A stretch of 64,000 nucleotides of DNA from Theileria orientalis strain Shintoku (lineage: Eukaryota; Apicomplexa; Aconoidasida; Piroplasmida; Theileriidae): contig NC_025263.1 in NCBI RefSeq assembly GCF_000740895.1, positions 992,001 through 1,056,000 on the forward strand, in the 5' to 3' direction. The notes below the pieces were generated by a model. It did not search any database and was not told where the DNA came from. It saw nothing but the letters and a program-made list of their open reading frames with translations. A program made the position numbers and the translations under genes. Below are positions 53,643-64,000 of this stretch, one piece after another (the stretch's first letter is position 1; the number at the start of each line of letters is the position of its first letter).

Positions 53643-55049
53643 TCACACTCTCGACTTAAATATTGGCAAAACACGCGATATTTCCTCTCTTCTTCGCAGC
53701 AGTATCATATCTGCGATCCAGGTTATGTTCCTTATTTCCTGCTCCTTGAGCTTGACCCAGGCGTAGAAGATTCCAAAGTGTAACTGCTGTTCAAAGCTCA
53801 TTTCGCACAGGTGCACGCTCTCTGCGTAGAACAGGTCCTCCAGTGACTTTTCCGTGCCGTCGTACCTCGACGCTCTGGATTCGGACTAAAAATTATTGTA
53901 AGTTTAGTGCCATTTTATATCTACTTGGGATGTTGCATATTCTGTGTTCTACTTGCTTCTAAATTCATCGTATCTGTGTTATCTGCTGCTATCTGCTCTA
54001 CCTAATCCATAAAATCGACTATATAGATAACCAACGTGGTAGTTAGACTTCGATGACTCATAGAGCTCCGCGTACTTCGGGTATGGCACCAATGCCGCTT
54101 GAACTGTAGATTCGTTGAATGCTTTGCAGAGTTTGTCCGTGCCGTACGGGTACAGGTACCCAATCGAGGGGTACAGCTTGTTCCTGTCGTGAAGTGCCGT
54201 CGCCTGCGTCATGTTAAGGCAGTTGAGCGTGAGTGAAAGTGCCTTGAAATCCGCTTCGGTCTTCAGAATGTGGCCCATAACCTCGGCTGTGGTCCCTCCC
54301 AGCGAGACTGAGAAGTTGTAGAAGTCCTCCAGCCACATCTTCTTCAGGCTGGCCTTCATGACCGCGATGTTCGCTGCGTCCAGCGTCTTCAGCGTTTTAT
54401 CTATGCTACTGCTGGAGCCCCTGGTGTACGTAACTGTTGGCAGATACCTTTCAAAATACGGCCCTGGGTGTTTTATGTGATTTTTATCAAAGTACCTATT
54501 GGTGTGTCGCACAGTATTATCCTGTACAGTTCCTCGGCCGACTGGCCTATTTCCGAGTTTATTAGCGCCTTAATTCCTCTGAACCATCCTATCGGATCAA
54601 TTCTGTCCATCAGCTCGTCCGGATCCGTTTTATTCAGCAATCCCTGGAGGAGGGCAATTAAATTGTCGATCATCTTCTCCCGCCTATAAATGGGTGTCAT
54701 CTGACTCCAGACGCATACTTACGCTATGAAGTCCAAAAATAACGCCAAGTCTCCGTCCGACTGCTGCCTCAGGTACCTAAACGGGCATTTTTCGTGTGTG
54801 TTGTGCTTACGCGTAGTCGGAAGCCAGTTTCTCCCTGCAGCGCCGCGATATGAGCTTAGTCGTTATCTGCGCCTGCTCGTCGATAAATGCTGAATTGTAA
54901 TCCGTCGCCTCCAGGACCGTCCGCAGGTCCTCCAGCGTTTCGGCGACGCCCATCTTCTTGTAGTCCATGGGCGACAGGAACGAGGACCGGTAGCCCCGCA
55001 CGATGCCTTCCAGGTACCCGTAGTTTACGTTAAACGTGCACAGCTCCAT
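53643..55049 (-). CDS. ATP6V0D: V-type proton ATPase subunit d
   Basis: Five exons (55049..54811, 54776..54723, 54683..54496, 54463..54036, 53885..53643) sum to 383 residues. The N-terminus 'MELCTFNVNYGYLEGIVRGY' is nearly diagnostic for subunit d. Next come 'AETLEDLRTVLEATDYNSAF', 'AEELYRIILCDTPI', 'FYNFSVSLGGTTAEVMGHIL', 'LYPSIGYLYPYG' and the C-terminal 'LHFGIFYAWVKLKEQEIRNI'. The subunit caps the membrane c-ring of Vo and links it to the V1 stalk. Length is slightly above the usual 350, due to about 25 extra residues around 'GSSSSIDKTLKTLD'. The join at 54036/53885 uses a GTTGG donor chosen because it alone keeps frame. It starts 48 bp from the stop of the upstream gene. Confidence 0.93.
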
Positions 55050-55097
55050 TTACGCGCGAAACATGTACAATGTGAATTTACATAAAATTAATTCTGG

Positions 55098-58000
55098 TTA
55101 GTACTGCTTACATGGTGCCTGTCTGAACAGGTGGTTGATCCAGCGGTACCTTCTCCAGTTTTTGGCGAACTTGGTTGCGATCAGGCGGTCCGCCACGATG
55201 TGCGAGAGGTGGAGCTCGTCCTTCGCCTCCCTGATCGTGTTGATGTCCAGCTCTATCGAGGAGAACGACTTGATCCTGTTCGAGAGCATCTGGATCTGGT
55301 GCGTCGAGAGGTCCCAGAAGGGCCTGAATATCTCCAGGTCCACGATGGCCCTGCTGATGTGCCGCTCAGTCGTGCTCAGGATGATGCGCTCCCACGTGCC
55401 TCTGCGGTAGCCGCTCTTGAACTGCAGGAGGATGTAGGCCAGCATGATGACCTCGATTCTGAAGAGCAGGTTGACGAAGATGATGAGCAGGAGCAGGATT
55501 AGCACGATTGTCGTCACCGAGTAGTTCTTCCAGGAGAACATGTTCAGGAACTTTTCGAAGCGCATGTTGTACAGGTTAATCTTGTAGTTCGCCATGACGA
55601 TCTGGTCCTTCACCTTCTTCAGGGTCGCGATGAGTCCGATTTTGCTGTCGTGTTTCGTGTTGTCATCAGAGTCGTGCTCGTAGTCCGACAGGTGCTGCTC
55701 GTCTATGTACTTGCCCTTCTTCGCCATCCTCTTGAGGTAGATCGTCGATATGTAGTTTACGATCTTCCCCTTTTTCTTCTTTCCCTTTTTCGGCTCTATC
55801 TCCAGCTCGTTTGTGTCATAGGACTTTCTCATCATGTTCAGTATTTCTTCGTCGCTGTCCTCGATGTCGAACGGGTTCATTGACGTCGTCTTAAGCTCGT
55901 CCATGTCGTCGTCCGTCACCAGGTCATCTCTGTTCGTCGAGCCCAGGTCCGACTCGACGAGGACGTCGGAGTCCTCCACGTACTGGTTCGAGTACGACTT
56001 TTCCATGTTCCCTTCTCTCATCGTCATCAGTGACGAGTCCGACTCTGCTTCGCTCGACACTTCCGACTCGTACTCGTACTTCTGCGACGAGTCGAACATG
56101 AGTCTGTTCATCGTGTGCACCAGCGACAGGTTCTCTGCTCGCGATATTTTCTTGTATACCTTCAGTCTGTCTCCCCGCAGGAAGCACCTTCTCCGCTTCT
56201 GCAGCTTAACTTCAACCCAGTCTTCTCCTTTTACTATTTTACATGTTGCTCTTCGCTTGGGCGCTGTTTCCGTCACCGTCGGCCCCTTCAGCTGCTCCGG
56301 CTCCTGTATGCCCATGACCGTGTTTATCGTCAGCCAGAACATCCCTACCAGCAGCTTTCCCAGGTCCACGACGATGCACACTGGCAGCACGAACAGTATA
56401 ACGAAGACCGTCTCAAGCAGTCTTCTCAACTTCGACTTAGAAGCGTCACCTACGAATTGTTATAGTCTGTATAAGTGCTTCTAGCCAACTAGCAGAGTAT
56501 ATACTAGCTGTGTATATACTAATTATCTGTGTATGTACTAAATATGTCAGTGTGTACTAACTACCTGTGTGTGTACTACCTGGGTATATAATGTGTATGT
56601 ACTACCTAGCTGATGGCACTCACCTATACTCGAGTCCGTAGACGCCTGGGATAGGGTCGAGTACGAGCTTCTGTCCGTGTCCAGCTTATCCTCAGGCTGA
56701 TACAGGCTCTTCAGGTAGCTTAATAGCTTCGCGATCTTCGTGTTGTGCACTTTCGGTTCTGTCGGCTCCTTCGACAGCGAGTGCAGTCTCGGCACCTGCC
56801 TATCGTTTGATTCTTGTTGCGATCTCTTGAGCTGCAGCTTCGTGTACGGCTGCTGCTGTAAGAACACTTCTTCCTGAGGGCCCTGCGTGTTCACGTGCGA
56901 GCTGTCCGACCTCAGTTCCAGCATGCTCTCGTCCGCGCCCGAGTTCCTCTGCGTCGTCGACCTCGAGGCGTCATCCTCCTCGATCGTCGGCACTCTGTTC
57001 AGGTTCATCAGGGAGGCTATGAGGTTGTTCTCCGCCTTGCCGATGACTGGCGAGACTCCGATGCTGTGCAGGTCCGGCTTCGGGAACTTGGACTTCGGGC
57101 GCAGCGGCGAAGTCTCCGGGTCGTCGAGAAGCGAGTGGCCTGCGTCCGAGGTGACCGACATCTTGCTGCTCGCTGCCTTCCTCGCCTCCTTGAACCTCTT
57201 CAACAGCTGCAGCCTTCTCGGCATGTTCTGTCCCTGCTCCGCCTTCTTGTTCGAGACGAGGGTGCTCAGGTACTTTTGCATGTCCGAGTTGTCCTGCTTC
57301 TGGTTCCTTCTCCGCTCCCTCATGTCTCTGAACCTGTCCATCATTCCTCTTATTTTTCCCTTCCTCATGTACAGCCTTGCTACGTTCTCGTCGGGCACTA
57401 TTGTCATTTCCAGACTCTCAGTGTTTTCTTCTCTTCCTGTGTCCTCTATTTTCGTCACTCCCTCGTGGTTCATCGTTGCTCCTTCTTCCGTGTCAGCGCT
57501 CTTCCTCTCCTCCGGGTGCTCTTGCTCTCCGTCTGCTGTCTCTTCTGAGGCCACTACTTCTGCTCCAAAGTTCTTTACCTGTGCGTTCGACGCCTTCGAG
57601 CTCACGCACGAGCCCAGGCTGCTCACGCTAGCGTTGTCTTCCTCGGGTGTGGTCTTCGGCTTGACGTTCATGCTGTTCATGTTGCTGAAGTATTCCGACG
57701 CCACTGTCGACGAGAAGTTCCTCTTCAGCACGTACTCCGAGCTCTTTTCCTTCGCCGTCAGCAGCCACTTTCTCCTTCTCACGAAGCTCATCGAGTTCGG
57801 CTCATTCGTGTATGGCGAGTTCCAGTTTTTTGCGTACATCCAGCCCTCCGAGTCCGTGTTCTCGTTGACCACCAGTCTTATCACGTGCTTGCTCAGGTCC
57901 ACTGATATGAACTTCCCGTCCTCCGTCGAGAAGATTCCTCGCTCGTAGAAGCGCAGGTTAAGCTTCGAGAACTTTCCGAAGAGGATCCTCCTTTCGTTTT

Positions 58001-60758
58001 CGTACATGGTGTCCGTCTTCGGCTTCTGCGTCTTGCTCTCCTCCTTCGACTTCGGGTCCACCACTCCTGTCGACTCCAGCGTCAGCCTGCACATAAGCTT
58101 GTTTCTGTGCAGCAGGTGCAGCAGCTGGTGGTTCGAGATTCCTCCGAAGAAGGTCAGGTAGAGCATGTACATGAAGAAGTAGGCTGTGAACTTAACGTTT
58201 GCCCAGAATGGCACGTGCCTGTACGGCGGCGTGTTGTAGTAGATGTCGTGGTAGCCCTTGATGATTGAGAGTCCGTCGCCCTGGACGCTGTCGAAGAGCG
58301 AGACTCCCATCTCGTTGATGAACATGATGCTCAGGTACGACATGATTATTCCTCGGTGCTTACACGTCTCCAGCCTCGTGCCTTTGTACCTCGTGATCTC
58401 TATCGAGTCGTTAAGCAGGTGCTTCGACGTTATCATCGGCAGGCTGTTCAGGTGCACTGAGATCCTCTTCTCGAATTCCACGTAATTCTCATCCGCCTCG
58501 TTTTCCTTGTCCTGCGTCTCGTTCTGTTTACTTTCGGTCGCCTGGTTATTCTCCTCGGAACCCGTGATCTGTATTGCGTTCGCTGCTGAGAACGGGTTCG
58601 TTATCACATCAGGGAGCTCTGAGGTTTCCGCGTCTATCTTACTCTCGTGCGGGTAGAGCGACTTATTCGGGTGCATCTTCTTGGTCGACGTGTACTGGAA
58701 CGTCCTCGATGATATCTCCACCTTCGTCACCATGTCCGGGTCCACCACCTGTGCGTTCTTCTCCAGGAAGCTCGGCTTCTTCGAGCAGAGGATGCACGAG
58801 GTCTTCGGGATGAGCAGGAAGGGGTGTATTAGCCTCTTGGGCAGTATTGCGATGAGTATTGGGAACTTCAGCAGGAACACGAAGGTCAGGTCTATGAAGC
58901 TCGGGTGCGTGCACATGATGTACACTATCAGCGGGAGAAGGAATATGATGAGCATCCTGTTCGGGAATATTCCAAAGACCACGATGAAGTACAGCATCGC
59001 CATGAACGAGGAGATTCTGTTTCTGAACTCCAGCACCGACTTTAGTGCGTGCACTATGTCTTTGAAGACTACGAACGACTGCCGTGCTCTCTTTATGTTC
59101 GATATCAGCATCTGTATGCCCGCTGTGATCGTTGACCTCGTTGCGTTCGCCATGTACTCCTTCGGCGAGCCGTACGATATCGTCACCGGGTCCAGGTAGT
59201 TTCCCAGGTGCTTCGGGACAATCACTGAGACCTCCACGAACCCTCTGTCGTTCGATATCGTGTTCGCCGTCGACTTCTTCAGCACTGTCGACTCCGGCTT
59301 GTACGTGCTTATGTCCACTCTCCTGTAGCTTAGTGGGTTAAGTGTCTCCAGCAGCTTGATCATGCACGTCTTCACTGGCGCAGGGTCCCTCGAGGCGAAG
59401 TCCACGTCTCTGATGCTCGCCGTGCCCATGTACACGTCGAAGTCTCCGAAGAAGTGCAGCCACACCACCTCCTGTGCTGTGTTTTTGTACACTGGCACGT
59501 ATAGTGACGCGTCTTTGTACACGATTGTTCTTTTCTCCGCCACCTGCTTCTTCTCCATGTCCTGGTTCGGGTTCAGGTTCAGCAGCCTCGTCAGCACGTT
59601 CTGCGAGTCCTCGTCGTACAGGTTCGACATCGAGTTTGCCACGCTTGCGCTCGAGGACATCACCGAGTTGACTGGCATCGACTCGTGTGCGTCCTCCGTT
59701 ATTGGCCCTATTGACGCTATTCTCTTGTAGTTGACTCCGTACATGTCCTGGTTCAGGTTCGACCTCTCTCTGCTTATTGAGTAACAGCTCCTGTCGTCTG
59801 AGGCCAGCCTCGTTATGCCGTAATCTGTGTTCTTGTTTACGTAGTAGCTCAGCGTCGAGTGCGTGTCGTCTTCTCTGAGTGCTCCCGTCGGCGTCGAAGT
59901 TGTGTTTTCCGACTCGTATCTGTATAGCTGAATTATGTAGAAGCTGCTGTTGAACTCCACTGCGACGTATATTCTAGCGTTCGGCAGCATTGGGAACTCA
60001 AACACTCTGTGTATATCTATTTTTATGTATGTGAACGAGGCCAGCGGCGGCTTCGAGTTCTCGTCCTTCGACAGATTCGGCATATAGTCCAGCGCCATCA
60101 GGAACCAGGGCAGTTTAAACTGCTGAAACCTTCTGCTCGATGGGTTTTTGTAGATCAGGTTGTACAGCGACCCGTATCTCGAGGTGTATATCAGTGCAAT
60201 CACCCAGTCCTAAAGATTTTTTAAGCTTCAACAACTTACCGATGCTATCTTATGATTCGTCGTCGCGAACCACAGGCAATCGTGCGCTTCTATGTTTATA
60301 TTCTTGTTTTCCAGGATCGAGGACGTTACTTCGCCGAATATCGAGTCCAGGTTGTCCACGTACTTTATATTCAGGTCTGGTTTATCGATCAGGAACTTGT
60401 TGAGCGTCTCCGTGCCGCTTACTGGTTTCTTGTAGTTTTTGAACTGGATCTTCCATCTGTACAGTCCGTTGTTTATATCTTGGTCTGCTGAAACAATTGC
60501 TCCCGTTAGTATCCAACTATTTGAGGCCAATTTTAACAAATTGTGTAGGTTATGGGCGTCAAACTTGTCAAATGAGGGAAGCTTCGTGAAGGTATACAGT
60601 CTTTCGTTGTGTAATACCACATATCTCTTTTTATACCTCTTCGTATGCAGCGTTCTTCTGTACAACCATTGTTGCATAGTAAAATTACATTCTTTCGGTA
60701 ACCATGGTAAATCAGGCTTCGCCAGCGCCTGAGTATGCGAATTATTTGGTTCCATCAC
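55098..60758 (-). CDS. Very large PH-domain multi-pass membrane protein
   Basis: Three exons (60758..60240, 60209..56624, 56449..55098) sum to 1818 residues. Residues 25-200 look like a PH domain split across the first intron: 'WLYRRTLHTKRYKKRYVVLH', 'WILTGAIV', 'DCLWFATTNHKIAS'. C2-like beta text follows at about 230-290 ('IYVAVEFNSSFYIIQLYRY') and about 510-560. A block of about five hydrophobic helices is at 590-690, a further one near 905, then Ser/Glu-rich low complexity (about 1010-1370), a hydrophobic pair at about 1380-1420, and another pair near 1670-1720. The PH, C2-like, membrane-block order recalls MCTP/extended-synaptotagmin type tethers, but there is no firm family match. Confidence 0.7.
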
Positions 60759-60914
60759 TACTAATATACAAGTTATAACTACATTTTATGAACAGTGCTT
60801 ACTGGGCGCTCGTGTCGCCACCATATACACATCATCACATGTTCGGAGTGCTAATCCTATATTATTTGTACATACGGGGAGCCACTGATTAAATTTAATT
60901 CTAAAATAGTACAC

Positions 60915-62312
60915 TTAAGTCTCATTTTCATTTTTCATGAGATCTGTTAAAATTGTCCCTATTGTATCCAATTTGGACTTCAGAATGTTCAGGTTTTCGT
61001 TGTGATATTGTACACGCAATATTTTGAAGGCTTCTATGCAGCTATAGTATTTTTGTGTTTTAGGATCGAAATATTTGGCGTCTTCGCCAGTTACGGCACA
61101 TTTGGGCCGATCTCTCCTAGGCTTTAGCTTATCTTCCCTGGCCTTCACATAGTAGTCCGGCAATTTGCCGGTTGTAAACATATACAGTTCTAGTGGCTTC
61201 TCCTCCACGTGCGGCGCTATTGCTTCTACTGGGTTGCCATCTTTATCTAGTTGGTTCGGGTTTACGACCGAGAGCAACGAGTTCCAGCTGATCCAGATGT
61301 CATAATGGCCTTTGTAGGTGAATCTTTTGGTTTCAGTGTACTTTTTCTTTTCATCCTCCTACGGGTTTGTGTTTATTTGGCGTTTTCTGGACTTACCCAT
61401 GCTTGAAGGCTCTGTAAGGACTTGCGGTTCGCCTCTTCCGTTCTTTTCGCCTGCTCGATCAGCTCCTCCTGAGTATACTTCCTAGGCTCACGAACTTTGG
61501 CTTTTCTGTTATCTGAAACTTTCTTCTGAAAGGAGATTAGAGGTGTAAATGGAATTTATGTGACCGTCTGGCTTTGTTTACAAACCTCCGATATATGTGC
61601 TTACCTTCTTAGTTTTTCTGGTATTGACTAGTTCCTTAATTGCCTCTGTCTTCTGCTTTGTTGTAGCACGCCTCTCTCTTATAAAGTCTAAGCAGGAATG
61701 TTTCAGAATATATCACGAACCTTCCGGTGTGTATGCAGCTTTAATGGGTGAACTGGTTGGCTTCTTTGTTTGCACTGTGGAAGGAGCCTAGGAATTTTGA
61801 TATGCTTTCAAACCTACTTTCTTTCTTGATAAAGCCTGCAACGTCCTCTTGTTTGCCAGAAGCATCGGGTCAACGTACGCCCCAAACTTCTTCTTCTTCT
61901 TGGTCTCCTTAAGATGCGATTCGTCAACCTCCTCCTCTTCCTGAAGTACTAGTCGTCAATAACTCCAGAAATTACCTCTTCCTCGGGGTCGTCAAAGTCA
62001 GAATCGGTGGAGTAGGCGTACTGCTCCTCACCCTCACTGCAGTTGTAATCATCGTCCACTTCATCCTCCTCCCAGGTCGAATGACCCCAAAATTGCTGAT
62101 CCTTTTCAAGTTCTTCGCCGACTAGCTGATTAAACCTACGATATTGAAAATATGGTTGACTCAACTAACTTTTTGCCTCGATTCTCCCTTTTGGGCAACT
62201 CAAGCGCTATTCCTACCTTCGATTCATCAAATGATTCCTCATCAGACGAATCATATGAAGAAGATTCTTCAGCGCTATCCTCGTCACTGGTCGTATGATC
62301 TGATGAACTCAT
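60915..62312 (-). CDS. VPS72: YL1 nuclear protein (VPS72, SWR1/SRCAP complex subunit)
   Basis: Several exons run from ATG at 62312 to the stop at 60915; the first (62312 to about 62169) joins the second (62137 region) as 'KKFNQLVGEELEKDQ'. The N-terminal half is Ser/Asp/Glu-rich and contains 'FWGHSTWEEDEVDDDY', matching the YL1 N-terminal H2A.Z-binding region. A Lys-rich stretch with 'FGAYVDPMLLANK' follows. The C-terminus is the YL1_C domain, 'RDRPKCAVTGEDAKYFDPKT' then 'YSCIEAFKILR'. YL1 recognises H2A.Z-H2B for deposition into chromatin by the SWR1-type remodeler. Exon borders in the middle (61280-61960) are approximate. The DNA-facing order of domains is complete, so the gene is probably intact. 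Confidence 0.87.
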
Positions 62313-62653
62313 TTTATGTGTATTGAGTTTATCATCATATGTTTATTAAGTTTATAAATTCTTAAGCTAGATCATTTTAATTTTATATTAGTTTATGAAT
62401 GATATTAATACTGCCATAACATTAAAAGTTTGGTAAATGACACCACATGAGATTTGCCAATCTGGGATACGAATTTAAAAGTTTGGAAACAAATGTGTAA
62501 AAAATAGGTGTAAAATAGTTTAAATGGTCGTATACTAAATTAATATATAAAATTCATTGCACTGTGTTAGGTTTTATGGTTGATTCTAACCCATGTATAG
62601 TATGCAAATCGGAATAATAGACTCAGTTGTCCCAAGATGTAAGTATAGCTCAT
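62313..62653. promoter_or_regulatory. Divergent spacer YL1 / right-edge gene
   Basis: This 341-bp AT-rich region lies between two divergent start codons and presumably carries both promoters. No ORF or repeat is evident. Confidence 0.5.
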
Positions 62654-64000
62654 GAAACCCGGGTTGATAAGAGGTTTTAGAAGCTATACAGCTCTCAATC
62701 ACCCAAATTGTAGCAAAGAAACGCTAACACATAGTTATGTAAAGAATCATAACGAGTGGTTAACCCTGTTGAATTACCTCAAATACCTGGTTAAGCACCC
62801 GAGAGAGTGTAAATTTGATAGATGTGTTAACATACTGATCAACATAGGCGATAGAATCCTGCAGTACAATAAAAGGTCAGATGCGTTAGTCGGTCAGACG
62901 ACGAGATGGGAGTGGAACATGGGCCTGTTGAGACAAATCGATGAGAGGCAAGATTCACATCAAGTGACGGAAGACTTCGGGCCGTCCTCACTGCTGAATT
63001 TAATTAGAATACTCTCAGACCTGCGCCTGTACCATACAATAAACAGCTATAAGTTCAATGAAGATAGTAAACTTATCGATAAAATTAAGAATAATACTGC
63101 CCATAGTAACGCCACGGAGAGTAAACAAAAGTCGTATAGGTTTTTTAGTGACCTAGTGGAAGATGTGGACCCCAAGTCATTTAAGCTCAACGACTCAAAG
63201 TTTAAGGCTGGGAAGGTAGGACCACTCAGATACGACACGAATCAGCTGATGGTGTATCCGAAAATCTTAACGAGCCCACTGTGCTTTGAACTCACAGGAG
63301 TGAACCTGCTGGAGGAGCTGGAAAAAATGGATTCCGAGGAGCTGGGGGACGGCCCGGGCACAGCTAGGAGTAAATTCGCCTACTTCATCAACGCGGTAAC
63401 GACGCAGTTCCTGGACCAGCTGCTCATCCTGGTCTCAAACTCGAACTTCACGGAGTCTAAGCTGTGCATACTGTCAATGTATCTGTCGGTGATGATTTAC
63501 GGGCCTAAGCTGCGCAACGGCAGCGTGAGTAAAATAGACTACAGGGTTGAGCAGTCGCTGTACAGAATCCTCGACCACATCTGTAAGGCTGTGAGGATAA
63601 GCGGAAACGAACTCAGCTTCAGGTACGTTGGCGCCACGCTAACACTCTGTAGATCCCTGGCGTACTTGGCGAACTCGTGCAAGCACAGGGCAGGGCTGAT
63701 GAAGTTCGTGGCCGAGAAGCTGATCGGCCACAGCGGCCCAGTCGGGGAACACTATCTGGAGAACTTCTGCTTCTCCTTCAGCAGGAGCTACTACGAGGAC
63801 GACGAGCTCTACCGCAAGCTGGCCTCGATGGTCAACGAGCAGGCCGACTGTCTGAGCCCGGTGGTGACCTCGAACCTGATCTTCAGCTTCCTGAGGGTGG
63901 GCAAGCTCGAGTTGGTTAAGGAGCGCCTGTTCGAAAAGCTGCTGTCGTTTAACGGTTTGTTTACGCCCAGACATAGATGTTCAGACAAGGAGCTCAGCAG
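62654..64000 (+). CDS. Partial gene running off the right edge, helical protein of unknown function
   Basis: From ATG at 62654 the frame is open for 449 codons to the last base of the window, with no internal stop or needed intron. The start 'MKPGLIRGFRSYTALNH' is basic and hydroxylated with few acids, which fits a mitochondrial or apicoplast import signal. The body is all-helical ('LSMYLSVMIYGPKLRNGSV', 'ATLTLCRSLAYLANSC', 'LSPVVTSNLIFSFLRVGKLE'), a pattern often seen in apicomplexan organellar RAP or heptatricopeptide-type RNA-binding proteins, whose RAP domain would lie beyond the window. This family guess is weak. Coding GC content rises steadily toward the edge. Confidence 0.82.

Noticed and set aside
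55098..56449. Treating the third exon of the large PH protein as a separate gene starting at the ATG at 56429
   Set aside because: A GTGAGT donor at 56623 and CGTAG acceptor before 56449 join in phase, and the total is a multiple of three; the ATG lies inside the exon.
56887..57948. 353-codon plus-strand ORF opposite the 1818-residue protein
   Set aside because: Ser/Phe-rich complement of a Glu/Lys/Ser-rich coding region; no start context, splice partner or domain.

Overview
The window looks like nuclear DNA of a piroplasm. A Theileria-type genome is the best fit, and the fairly GC-rich coding regions point more to a T. orientalis-like species than to the AT-richer T. parva or T. annulata (inference from composition and gene content only). 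The evidence is: dense genes with many 21-130 nt GT..AG introns, an alveolin of the inner membrane complex, a FAINT/DUF529-like secreted protein with a GPI-anchor-like tail, two eukaryotic tRNA genes, and AT-rich spacers. I see no bacterial, viral, CRISPR or insertion-sequence content.

Layout. 1-8.4 kb: 3' end of a partial gene, a VAP-type ER protein, RPB6, a complete lipin phosphatase (minus) with a 28-bp minisatellite in an intron, and an ankyrin-DHHC palmitoyltransferase. 8.5-16.9 kb: gamma-tubulin complex component, mitochondrial branched-chain E2 (minus), alveolin, ENT-like transporter. 17.3-31.3 kb: a minus-strand block with a TBC-TLDc protein, RAD51 paralog, tRNA-Val, helical-repeat-like protein, DIX-like protein, pantothenate kinase, a type II membrane protein and an MLO-like 7-TM protein. 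32.3-41.7 kb: CCCH protein, ZNF593/Bud20 protein, tRNA-Ser, eIF3f, BRCT-like protein, an unknown nuclear-like protein, V-ATPase subunit B. 42-53.2 kb: a mosaic of lineage-specific genes (secreted protein, 897-residue coiled-coil repeat protein, coiled-coil protein, FAINT protein) around the proteasome subunit RPN3. 53.6-64 kb: V-ATPase subunit d, an 1818-residue PH membrane protein, YL1/VPS72, and a gene running off the right edge.

Most genes are single-copy housekeeping genes and no operon-like logic is expected. Functional themes are lipid and membrane traffic (VAP, lipin, DHHC, TBC-TLDc, PH protein), mitochondrial carbon metabolism and CoA synthesis (E2, PanK), V-ATPase (B and d about 12 kb apart), and nuclear functions (RPB6, YL1, RAD51 paralog, BRCT). 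Exon boundaries were built by hand from splice signals and reading-frame continuity. Where the summed exon lengths are a multiple of three I regard them as reliable; junctions I could not settle are flagged.
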